A stretch of 64,000 bases of DNA from a bacterium (GCA_902812405.1 CADDZI010000003.1:1-64000); one strand, 5' to 3'. Numbered from the stretch's first letter, positions 53,043 through 61,950 are shown. Translations and numbers: made by a program. Notes: a model not told the origin generated them from the sequence alone.

Positions 53043-53083
53043 GGCGCGATGCGATCGCACCGCGTATGATGAGCTAGCCGGCG

Positions 53084-53797
53084 TCACGGTAAGGGAACCC
53101 ATTCGTCTCCGCATGCAACAGCTCCCGACTGGGTGACGCGGCAGTAGACGCCAAAACACTGACGATGCCGCTCCACCAGCAACGTCAAGAGCGACGGGTC
53201 GGGCTGCAGCGTCTGGGGATCCAGTGTGGGAATGCCGCAGCGCACGTTTGCCTCGACGACAGTGAGGCACGCGCCGCCCACGCCAAACGACCGGCCGATC
53301 CATCCTTCTTCTTCATAGGCTGTGACTTCCGGTCCGTCCAGCACGATGTTGGGTCGAAAGCGCACCACATCCAACGGCTTGCCCCACTCCTCCTGTAAAG
53401 CCCGCAACGATGCCGCATTGAGGACGAGAACGTCGTGCGCATCGTGCAGCGATTCACCGTCCCGGCGGGTGACCATACTCACGGGCCGGCCCAGGGTGGC
53501 TGCCACGAACTCCGTCAGATCGTGCCCCACCCGGAAAGCGGCACCGTCTGCGCGGATGACGGATACCTCTCCGTCGCGTGTGCTTGCCCGCAAGCCGAGC
53601 ATCCGGGGTACTTGGCGCGCGGTGAGCTTTTTGCCGTCGCGGTGGGGTGTATGGTCAATGAAGGCGTAGAGACGGTCAAACGCCAGGCCGCCATACTCAA
53701 CCTTGGTCGATTCGAGAGCCTCACCGGCCATCGATTTGACGGGGTAGCGGTAAAGATGAGTCACGCGCACTGCGAAGGAACCTGCAGGATTGCGCAT
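53084..53797 (-). CDS. MOSC-domain molybdenum-cofactor-binding protein
   Basis: The 237-residue protein has an N-terminal MOSC_N barrel ('LYRYPVKSMAGEALESTKVEYGGLAFDRLYAFID') and a MOSC domain with 'FRPNIVLDG' and 'RCGIPTLDPQT', where the Cys is the expected molybdenum ligand, as in mARC/YcbX-type proteins. It may reduce N-hydroxylated compounds or bind Moco for sulfur transfer. Its ATG (53797) shares bases with the ATG of the divergent gene. GTG 53770 is an alternative start closer to the usual family N-terminus. No Fe-S ferredoxin domain follows. Confidence 0.87.
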   Translation of the reverse strand: MRNPAGSFAVRVTHLYRYPVKSMAGEALESTKVEYGGLAFDRLYAFIDHTPHRDGKKLTARQVPRMLGLRASTRDGEVSVIRADGAAFRVGHDLTEFVAATLGRPVSMVTRRDGESLHDAHDVLVLNAASLRALQEEWGKPLDVVRFRPNIVLDGPEVTAYEEEGWIGRSFGVGGACLTVVEANVRCGIPTLDPQTLQPDPSLLTLLVERHRQCFGVYCRVTQSGAVACGDEWVPLP

Positions 53798-55877
53798 GGG
53801 ATTTCCTGTCCGGCTCGGGGCGTCGTTTGGCGCGGCATTTGCGTTCTCTCTCCTCGCGTTGGCGCCGGCCGTCCCGCCCAGCCCCAGTTACCAGGCCGAG
53901 CTGTCAGCCGGCGTGCACCTGCACATGGCCGCGCTGCCCCTGGGTCCGCTGGACGGCACAATCGTCGGAACGGCTGCGTTCGACGCAAGCGGCACTCGGG
54001 CTGTCTTCCGGGCGCGTTTTGAGGGTGCCACTTTGGCCGGCGATTGGCGTACGCTCAATTTCGTCCAGGCGTTTGTGGTGGACGCGCAGCGCCGCACCCT
54101 CACACAGCTCACCCTGGACGGGCAGGCGCGCGCCGTTCGCTGGCTGGGGAACGACAGCGTTGAGGTGGTCGACGGCGATCGCCATAACCGCTTTGCCGTC
54201 GCACCGCCGGCCGGCCAGCCCCTCCCCCCCGTGCGTGTGGCGCCCGAGCGCGAGGCGCGGGCGGCAGGATCGGTCATCGTCGGCGAGGGCGGCGAAGGCC
54301 GCTTTGAAGTGGTCAGGACCGCAAGCGGGCGCTATGCGATCCTGCAAATCGGAGCCCGGACTCTGCGCGAGCACGGCGTCGCCGGCAACGGCGCCTACGG
54401 GATCATAGGAGACTTTTTGGTTTGGTGTGACCGGTCGAGGCGACCGGCTGCCGAGATCGCACGGTTGGGTCCGCAAGCTGCCGTGCCCGCGACGTTCGCT
54501 GGGTCTTCCTACGGTGATGCGCTGCAGCCGATCCTGCCCTTGGGGCGCTTCGTGTACCAAGGCGCCTACCGCAACGGAGCGGTCTATTTTCCGCTCACGT
54601 ACGGCATGCGCCGCATTGTGGCGCGCTCGACCAATTTTGTCACCTTTACCTTTCCGGCCGTGCCGCCCGACCTTGCCTACTCCACCGGCGACGGGTTCGG
54701 CGCCGGAGCGGGTAATCAATTGTACTTCGCCTGGCCGGAAGGGCGTCAGGCTGTCTTTTGGCGTGGCGGGCGCTGGGTCCGCCAGAGGTGGACGTTTCCG
54801 GACCAGACCGGCAACGTCGCGGAACTGACCTGGCAAATGGAGCGTATCGCGCCGGGCGATCCCCTCTGGCCGCCCATGCGCCCCGACGAGGATGCGCTGG
54901 ACGCCGCCTTGCTGCAATGGCGCGTCTACCCGGTCGGCGATTCGGTCGGTGACGCGTGGGTTGCCTCGTACCTAGGGCGCCTCATGATAGGAGACGGTCA
55001 CGGGCATTTCCGCTACGCCGGCGTCCCACAGTACCCGTTTGCTCTGCTCGGTCGTACAGACGATGGCCGCATCTGGGGCGCCGCACCACAGCTGCGGCTC
55101 TTTGCGCAATCGATCTTCACGGATGCAACGTCGACTCTGTGGTGGAGCCGCGACGGGGTTGGGTGGCTGGAAGCACAAGCGCTGCCCGGCGATGCGGGTG
55201 CCGTGGGCTTGGACCACCGCACGGTATGGGTTGCGCTGACCCATCCGTGGTATGGACGGGCCGAAATCTGGCTTTTGCGCGAAGGCGACACATCGGCAGC
55301 CGTCACCGGCGGCACGTACGCCGGCGAACAGCTCTTCTTTGCCTCTTTGCCGTCGGGCTTCTATCTCGTGTGGGGCGCAACGCCGGGCTGGCGGCTGGCC
55401 GGCGATCAGGGCCCGTTGTCCGCCTACCAGGTTGACGAAGCGGCGCTCTTGACACCTCTTGGTCCGGCTGGTCTTGGCGGTAACATCTTCGCACAGCAGG
55501 TGCTCGATCCGCAAAGTGACCCTTCTCTGCCCGCGGCGGATTTCAGCGTCCAGGATGCAACGGCGTTGGCGCAACCGACGCTGGCTCAGGTGAAGACGCT
55601 GCCCGCCGCCGCGCACGTCACCGTGGCGACGAACGTGGCCGGCATCCGCGTGGACCCGCAGCACGTGACTCTCATGGGCTTGACGCAAGAACGAGCATAT
55701 GAAGTGAAGTATGCCATGCGACCCTATCCGCTCGCCATTGTTGATGTCCACGTGACGGGAGAAACGGCAACCGTCATGCGCAGCTTCGCGCGGGGACCGT
55801 TGCGCACGCAGGTCTCGCGGGAGGTGTGGCGCCTGACAGCATCGGGCTGGCATCGCATCGTTCCCAGCCGACCGTAG
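53796..55877 (+). CDS. Large secreted hypothetical protein
   Basis: The 693-residue protein has a signal peptide (about residues 10-28, ending near PAVPPSPS). The mature part is mainly beta-strand with several 'W-x-R-D-G' and 'LLRTDDGRIWG' segments, suggestive of a beta-propeller or WD40-like fold. The last ~100 residues are separate ('TNVAGIRVDPQHVTLMGLTQERAYEVKY'). I recognise no family or active site. ATG 53796 follows AGGA with about seven bases spacing. It is divergent from the MOSC gene with overlapping start codons. Confidence 0.75.
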   Translation: MGFPVRLGASFGAAFAFSLLALAPAVPPSPSYQAELSAGVHLHMAALPLGPLDGTIVGTAAFDASGTRAVFRARFEGATLAGDWRTLNFVQAFVVDAQRRTLTQLTLDGQARAVRWLGNDSVEVVDGDRHNRFAVAPPAGQPLPPVRVAPEREARAAGSVIVGEGGEGRFEVVRTASGRYAILQIGARTLREHGVAGNGAYGIIGDFLVWCDRSRRPAAEIARLGPQAAVPATFAGSSYGDALQPILPLGRFVYQGAYRNGAVYFPLTYGMRRIVARSTNFVTFTFPAVPPDLAYSTGDGFGAGAGNQLYFAWPEGRQAVFWRGGRWVRQRWTFPDQTGNVAELTWQMERIAPGDPLWPPMRPDEDALDAALLQWRVYPVGDSVGDAWVASYLGRLMIGDGHGHFRYAGVPQYPFALLGRTDDGRIWGAAPQLRLFAQSIFTDATSTLWWSRDGVGWLEAQALPGDAGAVGLDHRTVWVALTHPWYGRAEIWLLREGDTSAAVTGGTYAGEQLFFASLPSGFYLVWGATPGWRLAGDQGPLSAYQVDEAALLTPLGPAGLGGNIFAQQVLDPQSDPSLPAADFSVQDATALAQPTLAQVKTLPAAAHVTVATNVAGIRVDPQHVTLMGLTQERAYEVKYAMRPYPLAIVDVHVTGETATVMRSFARGPLRTQVSREVWRLTASGWHRIVPSRP

Positions 55878-55984
55878 CGCTCGCACCCGGCGAACCGGCA
55901 CAACGAACACCAGGCAACCTGCTGGCAGTCGTACAAGAGGGAGGACCTTACCGTCGCAGCACCTCACACGACAAGGAGCCAGCC

Positions 55985-56641
55985 ATGAAGTTCGGCGTTC
56001 TCGGAACCGGTATGGTGGGAAAAACGCTTGCCGACAAACTTATTTCGCTCGGCCACGAGGTGGCCATGGGTTCGCGCTCGGCCGCAAATCCCGCCGCCAT
56101 GCAATGGGCGGCCCACGCCGGTGCGCGCGCCCACGCCGGCACGTTTGCGGATGCGGCCCGCTTTGGGGAGATCCTCATCAACGCCACCGCCGGCGAGGCA
56201 TCTCTGACGGCTCTGCAGGCGGCCGGTGCCGACAATCTGGACGGCAAAATTCTGATTGACGTCGCCAACCCCATTGACATTGCCGCCGGCATCCCGCCGA
56301 TCCGGCTGAGCGTGTGTAATACGGACAGCCTGGCCGAACAGGTCCAGCGGGCCTTTCCCCACGCCCGCGTCGTCAAGACCCTCAACACCATGAACTGCCG
56401 TATTATGGTGGAACCGAGCCTCGTTGAGGGGCACCACACGGTATTTGTGAGCGGCAATGATAATCAGGCAAAAGCCGCGGTTGCGGGGTTGTTGCGCAGC
56501 TTCGGATGGCCGCCCGAAGACGTTATGGATCTCGGCGGGCTCGAATCGGCTCGGGGAACGGAAATGTTCCTCGTCCTGTGGAGTTACCTGTGGGGCGCGA
56601 TCGGCAACAAACCTTTCAACATCCTCGTCGTCACCAACTAG
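55985..56641 (+). CDS. NADPH-dependent F420 reductase-like dinucleotide-binding protein
   Basis: The 218-residue protein has an N-terminal Rossmann motif ('GVLGTGMVGKTLADKL') and the typical 'GSRSA' NADP-phosphate-binding turn near residue 31. 'INATAGEASL', 'ILIDVANPI' and 'VVKTLNTMNC' match the Fno-like/YqeC-like NADP oxidoreductase family (PF03807). In archaea and actinobacteria members use F420; nothing in this window shows F420 synthesis, so the true substrate is open. AAGGAG about eight bases before ATG 55985. Followed by the DUF167 gene. Confidence 0.87.
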   Translation: MKFGVLGTGMVGKTLADKLISLGHEVAMGSRSAANPAAMQWAAHAGARAHAGTFADAARFGEILINATAGEASLTALQAAGADNLDGKILIDVANPIDIAAGIPPIRLSVCNTDSLAEQVQRAFPHARVVKTLNTMNCRIMVEPSLVEGHHTVFVSGNDNQAKAAVAGLLRSFGWPPEDVMDLGGLESARGTEMFLVLWSYLWGAIGNKPFNILVVTN

Positions 56642-56661
56642 CCGTCCCCGCGACACTTCCC

Positions 56662-56940
56662 ATGCTGCGTCTTCAGGTTTGGGTCAAACCCGGCTCTCGC
56701 AAGCCCGGCTTCACCTACGATGGGACCACGCTCACGCTGAAGGTCACCCCACCCCCGGTTGACGGGCAAGCCAACGAGGCGGCGCGACGGATGCTGGCAC
56801 GCATCCTTGGCGTCCCCCTGGGCAACGTGCGGATCGAACGTGGTGCGCGCGCCCGGTACAAGGTCTTCACCGTACGGGGCGTGCGCAGTGCGGGTGAGGT
56901 GCGGTCGCGTCTTGCCAATCGCTTTCCGGACTCTGTCTGA
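56662..56940 (+). CDS. DUF167 (YggU-type) family protein
   Basis: The 92-residue protein matches DUF167: 'LQVWVKPGSRKPGFTYDGTTLTLKVTPPPVDGQANEAARRMLARILGVPLGNVRIERGARARYKVF' has the classic order of 'KPGS', 'P..G.AN' and 'G...R.K'. Function of this widespread family is unknown. It starts 20 bases after the preceding stop on the same strand, so it is probably co-transcribed with the reductase-like gene. The ATG has no strong Shine-Dalgarno. Confidence 0.88.
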   Translation: MLRLQVWVKPGSRKPGFTYDGTTLTLKVTPPPVDGQANEAARRMLARILGVPLGNVRIERGARARYKVFTVRGVRSAGEVRSRLANRFPDSV

Positions 56941-57048
56941 CCGCTACGAACGCGACGGCAGGCCGCAAGCAGCGCCCGCTTGGATGGCGGCGCTCCTGCG
57001 AAATGGCCGCGAAGGTTCGACGCCCGCGCACGCGTAACCCGGTGCCGC

Positions 57049-57939
57049 ATGAACGTGCGCGCCCTCTTACTCGTCGGTCTGGGGCTGGTTGGCCTTTTCA
57101 TCATCATTGTCTGGGCGGTCGCCATCCGCAGGCGCGGCGGTGCGGTCTTCCCAACCATTGTGGAGCTGCTCATCGGGTTTGTCACCGATTTCCTGGACAC
57201 GCTGGGAATCGGTTCCTTTGCCACTACGACCTCGCTCTTTCGCTTCTTTAATCTGGTCCCGGATGAGAAGATTCCGGGCACGCTCAACGTCGGACACACC
57301 CTCCCGACCATCCTCGAGGCATTCGCCTTCATCGCCATCGTCGGCGTCGAGCCGCGCACGCTCGTCTCCTTGATCGCGGCTTCGGTCATCGGCGCATGGC
57401 TTGGGGCGGGCATCGTGGCCCGCTGGCCGCGACGCAACGTTCAGATCGGTATGGGCGGCGCGCTCCTCATTGCAGCAGCGATCTTTCTCTTGAGCAACCT
57501 GGGACGTTTCCCCACCGGGGGCGATGCCCTGGGGCTCACCGGCGGAAAGTTTGCTTTCGCGGTTGTCGCGCTGTTTTGCCTCGGCGCTCTAATGACCATC
57601 GGTCTCGGCCTGTACGCGCCGGCCATGATTTTGGTCGCCTTGCTGGGCATGAATCCCAAGGCGGCCTTTCCCATCATGATGGGTTCATGCGCGTTCCTCA
57701 TGCCCTTTGCGAGCGCACGTTTCATTCGTTTCGACGCTTACTCAGTACGCGCGGCTCTGGGCCTGACGATCGGGGGGCTACCGGGCGTTGCGATCGCAGC
57801 TTTCATCGTGAAGTCACTGCCGATCACGGACGTCCGCTGGCTCGTCCTCATCGTCGTGACGTACACGGCAATCAGCATGCTGCGATCGGCAGCCCGCGAG
57901 CGCACGGCGGCCCGTCCGCCGCTGGCCGAGCGAGCCTAG
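57049..57939 (+). CDS. TauE/SafE (DUF81)-type permease
   Basis: The 296-residue protein has about eight membrane segments, beginning 'ALLLVGLGLVGLFIIIVWAVAI', with the 'GFVTDFLDTLGIGSFATTTSLFRFF' repeat near residue 45 typical for TauE/SafE-type permeases. These export sulfite, sulfoacetate or other small acids; the substrate here is unknown. A second half repeats the fold ('GKFAFAVVALFCLGALMTIGLGLYAPAMILVALLGMNPKAAFPIMMGS'). ATG 57049 has a weak ribosome site. It is 109 bases after the DUF167 gene. Confidence 0.85.
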   Translation: MNVRALLLVGLGLVGLFIIIVWAVAIRRRGGAVFPTIVELLIGFVTDFLDTLGIGSFATTTSLFRFFNLVPDEKIPGTLNVGHTLPTILEAFAFIAIVGVEPRTLVSLIAASVIGAWLGAGIVARWPRRNVQIGMGGALLIAAAIFLLSNLGRFPTGGDALGLTGGKFAFAVVALFCLGALMTIGLGLYAPAMILVALLGMNPKAAFPIMMGSCAFLMPFASARFIRFDAYSVRAALGLTIGGLPGVAIAAFIVKSLPITDVRWLVLIVVTYTAISMLRSAARERTAARPPLAERA

Positions 57940-58011
57940 ACCCGCGGCGGGCACCCGCAACGTAGCACCCACGGCATCACACGCCGTGGTTGGCGGCCGG
58001 AGGTTTTGCGG

Positions 58012-58323
58012 TTAGGCCCGCCGGCGGAAACCGCGAAAGACGACGGCTCGGGGCACGGGCTCTTCCCCGCTGCTACGCAAGAGTGCATCCACGAAGTAAT
58101 TGGCAGCTTCTTCGGATGAGCGTGCGTTATACGGGTCGTACTGCCGGCGGATGGGTTCGCCCTCCTGGGGTGTCAGTTGGATGTCCCACCACTGTTCGCA
58201 CCAGCGCGCCGTCACGACATGCTCTTTGTAGTGCGCGCTGCGCCCGCTGCGGTCGAGTTTGGCGCCGGCCAGCTGCCCTGTGACCGCTTTGAAGAAACTC
58301 TCGATGTACTCGTCACGCTCCAC
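58012..58323 (-). CDS. Small hypothetical protein
   Basis: The 103-residue protein is polar, with aromatic residues in 'RWCEQWWDIQLTPQEGEP' near residues 40-57, and ends in a basic tail 'FRGFRRRA'. I recognise no family. GTG 58323 is the likely start because GGGAGG sits eight bases upstream. An in-frame ATG at 58383 has no ribosome site. It converges with the TauE/SafE gene and lies about 120 bases after the MFS gene's stop on the same strand. Confidence 0.68.
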   Translation of the reverse strand: MERDEYIESFFKAVTGQLAGAKLDRSGRSAHYKEHVVTARWCEQWWDIQLTPQEGEPIRRQYDPYNARSSEEAANYFVDALLRSSGEEPVPRAVVFRGFRRRA

Positions 58324-58442
58324 GAATGTTGCCTCCCGTGCCGGTCTGCGAAGATGTAATGTCTTCGCCACACGCGAGGACATTCCCGGCCGGGACGGCA
58401 CGTCGCCACGAGGGACAACCCAACCCGGCCCCGGCCCCGTTC

Positions 58443-59648
58443 CTAACGGCGACGTCCCCACACGAGCGGCATCAAAAGTGCGGCGCCTGCAAAGCACAAC
58501 GCTGCCGAAGCCCCAAAGGCCACCTGCGGCCCGAACGCCTGCCACAGCGCACCAACCCCCAGACTGGAGAGCAGATCCCCGACTCCGTTGACGGCTGCCA
58601 GCGCCCCGTACCCCGTGCCGCGACGTTCGGCAGGCAATAACTCGGTTGCAAAAGTTCCTTCGAGAGGATCCAAAATGGCAATCGCGCACGCCGCGACAAA
58701 AAACGCCGCCACGACTGCCGCCGGTTGGCTGGAGCCCACGGCAACGATGATCCCCACGCCGCTGAAGGCCAGGAATGAGACGAGCAGGAGACGGCCGCTG
58801 CCCATCCGCTCGCTCAGCAGGCTCGCCGGATACGCGAGGCTCGCGTACAACACGTTGTGCACTAGGTAGAGTGCGGTTGCAGCCGCCGTCGCCTTGACGC
58901 TGCCTAGAGCCGGCGTGAAGGCCCGCAGGGCGACGAGGACGAGCAGGGTCGCCGAGAAGTTGCCCACGCCGAACAAACCGGCGCTCGCGACATAGCGGCG
59001 AAACGCAGCCGGCAAGCCGGCCAAGGCGAGGTGCACCGGTTCGCGCGGCGGCACTGAGCGCGGCCGTTCACGCACCCACAGGTACATCGCGCCGGCCGCG
59101 ATTCCCGGGATGAATCCGAACAAGATCGCTTTGTGCACCGGTACGCGGGCGGCCACGAGACCAATCGCCATGAGCGGGCCGATGACCGCCCCCACGGTAT
59201 CCAGCGCGCGCTGGAAACCAAAGGCCCGGTTCACGTACACCGGGTCGGTGCCATCAACAAGGAGCGTATCACGGATGGGGCTGCGAAAACCGCGGCACAC
59301 CCACGACAGGGTGCGCAAGACGAAGACGCCGACGACCGAGTTCACCAAGCCGATGGCGGGCATGAACAGGCCCACCCCAAGGTAGCCGCCGGCGGCGAGC
59401 AGGCGCCGCCGCGTGGAGTAGTCGGCAATGGCTCCGCCCCACAATTTGAACACGGCAGCCAGGCCGTCCGCCACCCCTTCCACCGCACCCACGGCCAATG
59501 CACCCCCGCCCAGGGACGTGATGAACGCCGGCAAAAGCGGGATGATGCTCTCGTAGCACGCATCCGAGAAGAGGCTGGCAAGGCCGATCGCAACCACCGT
59601 GGGCGTCAGCCAGGAAGCGCGTGCGGTGCGTGCGGTTATCCCTCCTAT
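58443..59648 (-). CDS. MFS-family transporter with unresolved start
   Basis: The protein has about 12 membrane segments over about 400 residues, with 'YSTRRRLLAAGGYLGVG' and 'RGFRSPIRDTLLVDGTDP' as loop signatures. The start is unusual: GGAGGAG (59655-59661) lies six bases before an in-frame ATA (59646-59648), and AGGAGGG (59640-59646) overlaps it. The next in-frame ATG upstream (59759) is deep in the PilZ gene and would give an untypical N-terminus. I give the ATA position; a non-canonical start or a base error is likely. Substrate unknown. Confidence 0.75.
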   Translation of the reverse strand: MGGITARTARASWLTPTVVAIGLASLFSDACYESIIPLLPAFITSLGGGALAVGAVEGVADGLAAVFKLWGGAIADYSTRRRLLAAGGYLGVGLFMPAIGLVNSVVGVFVLRTLSWVCRGFRSPIRDTLLVDGTDPVYVNRAFGFQRALDTVGAVIGPLMAIGLVAARVPVHKAILFGFIPGIAAGAMYLWVRERPRSVPPREPVHLALAGLPAAFRRYVASAGLFGVGNFSATLLVLVALRAFTPALGSVKATAAATALYLVHNVLYASLAYPASLLSERMGSGRLLLVSFLAFSGVGIIVAVGSSQPAAVVAAFFVAACAIAILDPLEGTFATELLPAERRGTGYGALAAVNGVGDLLSSLGVGALWQAFGPQVAFGASAALCFAGAALLMPLVWGRRR

Positions 59649-59670
59649 GACGCGCTCCTCCGTGTGTCTT

Positions 59671-60090
59671 TCATCGGGAAGATGGACCGGGCCCCACGAC
59701 CCCCGACCGTCGGCGTTTCGTTTCTTCTTCCACGAAGCGGGCGATGGCCGCGATCCCATCCTGCTCGGAACCCGCAAAGCGCAGGCCGCTCTCGTAGTGC
59801 AGAGTCGGGCGGTGGCGATGACAGTACACGACACGTGCGGGCAGTGTCTGGCGCAAGGAGGTGCCCAGGGTCAGGTGCAGCAGGACCCGAGCACGGGGCG
59901 TCAGGGAACATGCTGCCCGGATGCGCGCACCGCCGGCCGAGAGATTGATCAGCTTGACGGGCTCGCGCCGCTGTGGGGGCAGCGTCAAAAGCGAGGCTTC
60001 GGTCATGACGAGCCTCGGAAAACGGCGCGGCATCCGTCCTGCAGGCGGCCGCAACAACAACGTGCGCAGAGCGTCAAAGAAGGGTATCAC
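59671..60090 (-). CDS. PilZ-domain protein
   Basis: The 139-residue protein carries a PilZ-type c-di-GMP-binding barrel. The 'NLSAGGARI' (N-x-S-x-x-G) motif is clear, and Arg-rich 'RMPRRFPR' or 'QRREPV' upstream could supply the RxxxR. The C-terminus ends in a basic tail. GTG 60090 gives a reasonable N-terminus ('IPFFDALRTLL'); the frame extends to 60264, overlapping the divergent transporter-binding gene. It is followed by the MFS gene, 22 bases downstream. Actual c-di-GMP binding is inferred from the motif. Confidence 0.78.
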   Translation of the reverse strand: MIPFFDALRTLLLRPPAGRMPRRFPRLVMTEASLLTLPPQRREPVKLINLSAGGARIRAACSLTPRARVLLHLTLGTSLRQTLPARVVYCHRHRPTLHYESGLRFAGSEQDGIAAIARFVEEETKRRRSGVVGPGPSSR

Positions 60091-60185
60091 CCGTGCATGG
60101 AAACCTGAAGCCAAAAGCCAAGCGCCACGACCGAGTGCGGTTCGCTGGTTCGAGAGCGAGAACCTACGGGTGCAGCCGGGTCCAG

Positions 60186-61850
60186 ATGTGCGCGACCAGT
60201 GCCTGGTTGCGGCTGCACATTGCGCGGGGACTGCGTACCGGCCTTTTTGCGCTCCTTGCCGCATCCGCGGTTTTCGTCATGAGCGCCTGTGCCTACGCCC
60301 CCGGCTCGCACACGCTTGCCGGCCGTGCCCGTGGAACCGCGATTACCTTCAACCTTTCCCAAGATCCGCACAACCTCAACCCCATCCTCGCCCAAAGCGA
60401 CGATGAGCGCCAGATAGCGCACCTCATGTTCGATATGCTGCTCGATGTGGACCCTCAGGGGCGGCTGGTTCCGGCCTTGGCTGTGCGCGTGCCGACTCGT
60501 GCCAACGGCGACATTAGCCCGGATGGGCGCGTCATCATCTACCATCTGCGCAACGACGTTCGCTGGCAAGACGGCCGTTCGTTGACCGCCAGCGACGTCA
60601 TTTTTACCTGGCGCGCGATCACCGATCGGGACAACGACGTCGCCAGCACGCGGGGCTACGACCTAGTTGACCTTATCGTCGCACCCGACCCGTACACAGT
60701 CGTCGTCCGCCTGCGCCGCTCCTGGGCGCCCGCCGTCGCTACGCTCTTCACCTACGGGGACAACCCCATGCCGATTTTGCCCGCCCACGTTTTTGCAAAC
60801 AATCCCGATCTCATGCATTCCTCGTTCAACGACCATCCGATCGGCACCGGGCCCTACGAACTCGTGCGCTGGGAACGCGGCACAAGGCTCATTTTCAGGG
60901 CCAATAAGCTGTACTTTCGGGGCCCGCCGAAGGCCAGGACGATCGTTGCCGCCATCCTTCCCGACACGAACACGACGATGACCATGTTGCAGACCGGTCA
61001 GCTGGATTGGTCGCTGCAATCCCCGGCCCAACGCCTGGCGCTGACTCGCGCCCCCAACCTGCGCTTTATCTATGCACCCTTTGCGGGTTTTGGTGGCATT
61101 GCTTTTGACTGCCGGCGGCCGCCCTTCAACGACGTCCGCCTGCGCCGGGCCATCACCATGGCCATTGACCGCCGCCGTTTAAGCGCCGCCATCACGGGCG
61201 CGCAATACCCGGTCACCGACAGCGATCTGCCGCGCTTTTCGTGGGCATTCGACCCCAACGTGCGCTTGCCGGCCTTCGACCCCGCCGCGGCCGACCGAGC
61301 TCTGGATGCCCTGGGTTGGCGGCGCGGGCCGGATGGCTGGCGCGCACGCGCGGGCAGGCGGCTCGCGCTGACCTTCGTCACCTTCCCTGAGGGCGACACC
61401 GCCGTTCGGACAGCCGAGTACGTCGCCGAGATGCTGCGCGCCCGGGGTATCGACGTGACGATCAAAAAGGTGACGGTCGCCCAATTCTACTTGCCGGCAT
61501 CCGAAGGCGGGCTTCTGCTGAGCGGCCGCTATGACATGGCGTATGTCGTCTGGCGCAGCGGCGTGGACCCCGACGATTCCGACCTCGTGACCTGCCGTGG
61601 TGCGCAAAACTACGCCGGCTACTGCAACAGCCAGGTGGATGCCCTGGAGTCCCGCGCGCTGACCGCTTGGGATCTCACGACGCGTCGGCTGCTGTACCGG
61701 CGCATCCAAGAGATCCTGGCGCACGATGTGCCGTACGCGTATCTCTATGCCCCGCTCTACAGCTTTGCTGTGCAGCGGGGCTTACGCGGCTTTGACCCGA
61801 CGCCGTTTTCGCCTACTTGGAATGCCTACACCTGGCACAAGGGCTCCTGA
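60186..61850 (+). CDS. Peptide/nickel-type ABC substrate-binding lipoprotein (SBP_bac_5)
   Basis: The 554-residue protein is a lipoprotein (signal with 'VFVMSAC', Cys near residue 35) and carries the family-5 substrate-binding fold: 'PHNLNPILAQSDDERQIAHLMFDML' and 'YHLRNDVRWQDGRSLTASDVIFTWRAI' are diagnostic, along with 'GTGPYELVRW' and 'DVRLRRAITMAIDRRRL'. It likely captures peptides in the periplasm. No permease or ATPase genes are next to it, so it is an orphan receptor. ATG 60186 is chosen; the frame extends back to 60093. Confidence 0.9.
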   Translation: MCATSAWLRLHIARGLRTGLFALLAASAVFVMSACAYAPGSHTLAGRARGTAITFNLSQDPHNLNPILAQSDDERQIAHLMFDMLLDVDPQGRLVPALAVRVPTRANGDISPDGRVIIYHLRNDVRWQDGRSLTASDVIFTWRAITDRDNDVASTRGYDLVDLIVAPDPYTVVVRLRRSWAPAVATLFTYGDNPMPILPAHVFANNPDLMHSSFNDHPIGTGPYELVRWERGTRLIFRANKLYFRGPPKARTIVAAILPDTNTTMTMLQTGQLDWSLQSPAQRLALTRAPNLRFIYAPFAGFGGIAFDCRRPPFNDVRLRRAITMAIDRRRLSAAITGAQYPVTDSDLPRFSWAFDPNVRLPAFDPAAADRALDALGWRRGPDGWRARAGRRLALTFVTFPEGDTAVRTAEYVAEMLRARGIDVTIKKVTVAQFYLPASEGGLLLSGRYDMAYVVWRSGVDPDDSDLVTCRGAQNYAGYCNSQVDALESRALTAWDLTTRRLLYRRIQEILAHDVPYAYLYAPLYSFAVQRGLRGFDPTPFSPTWNAYTWHKGS

Positions 61851-61855
61851 TGTCC

Positions 61856-61930
61856 GTAGAAGTCGCGCTTGCGCGACCGCGCGTAGCAGTCGGCCTGGGC
61901 CGACCGTCGCGCTTGCGCGACCGAGAGAAC
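61856..61930. repeat. Palindrome and bipartite palindrome
   Basis: A forward copy at 61856-61880 (right arm short) is followed by a bipartite element at 61883-61930 (hairpin GTCGGCCTGGGCCGAC then GTCGCGCTTGCGCGAC, ending GAGAGAAC). It lies between convergent genes and could act as a shared terminator. The bipartite form resembles that at 47704. Confidence 0.85.
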
Positions 61931-61950
61931 AGATCTCCCTACTAGGCTCC

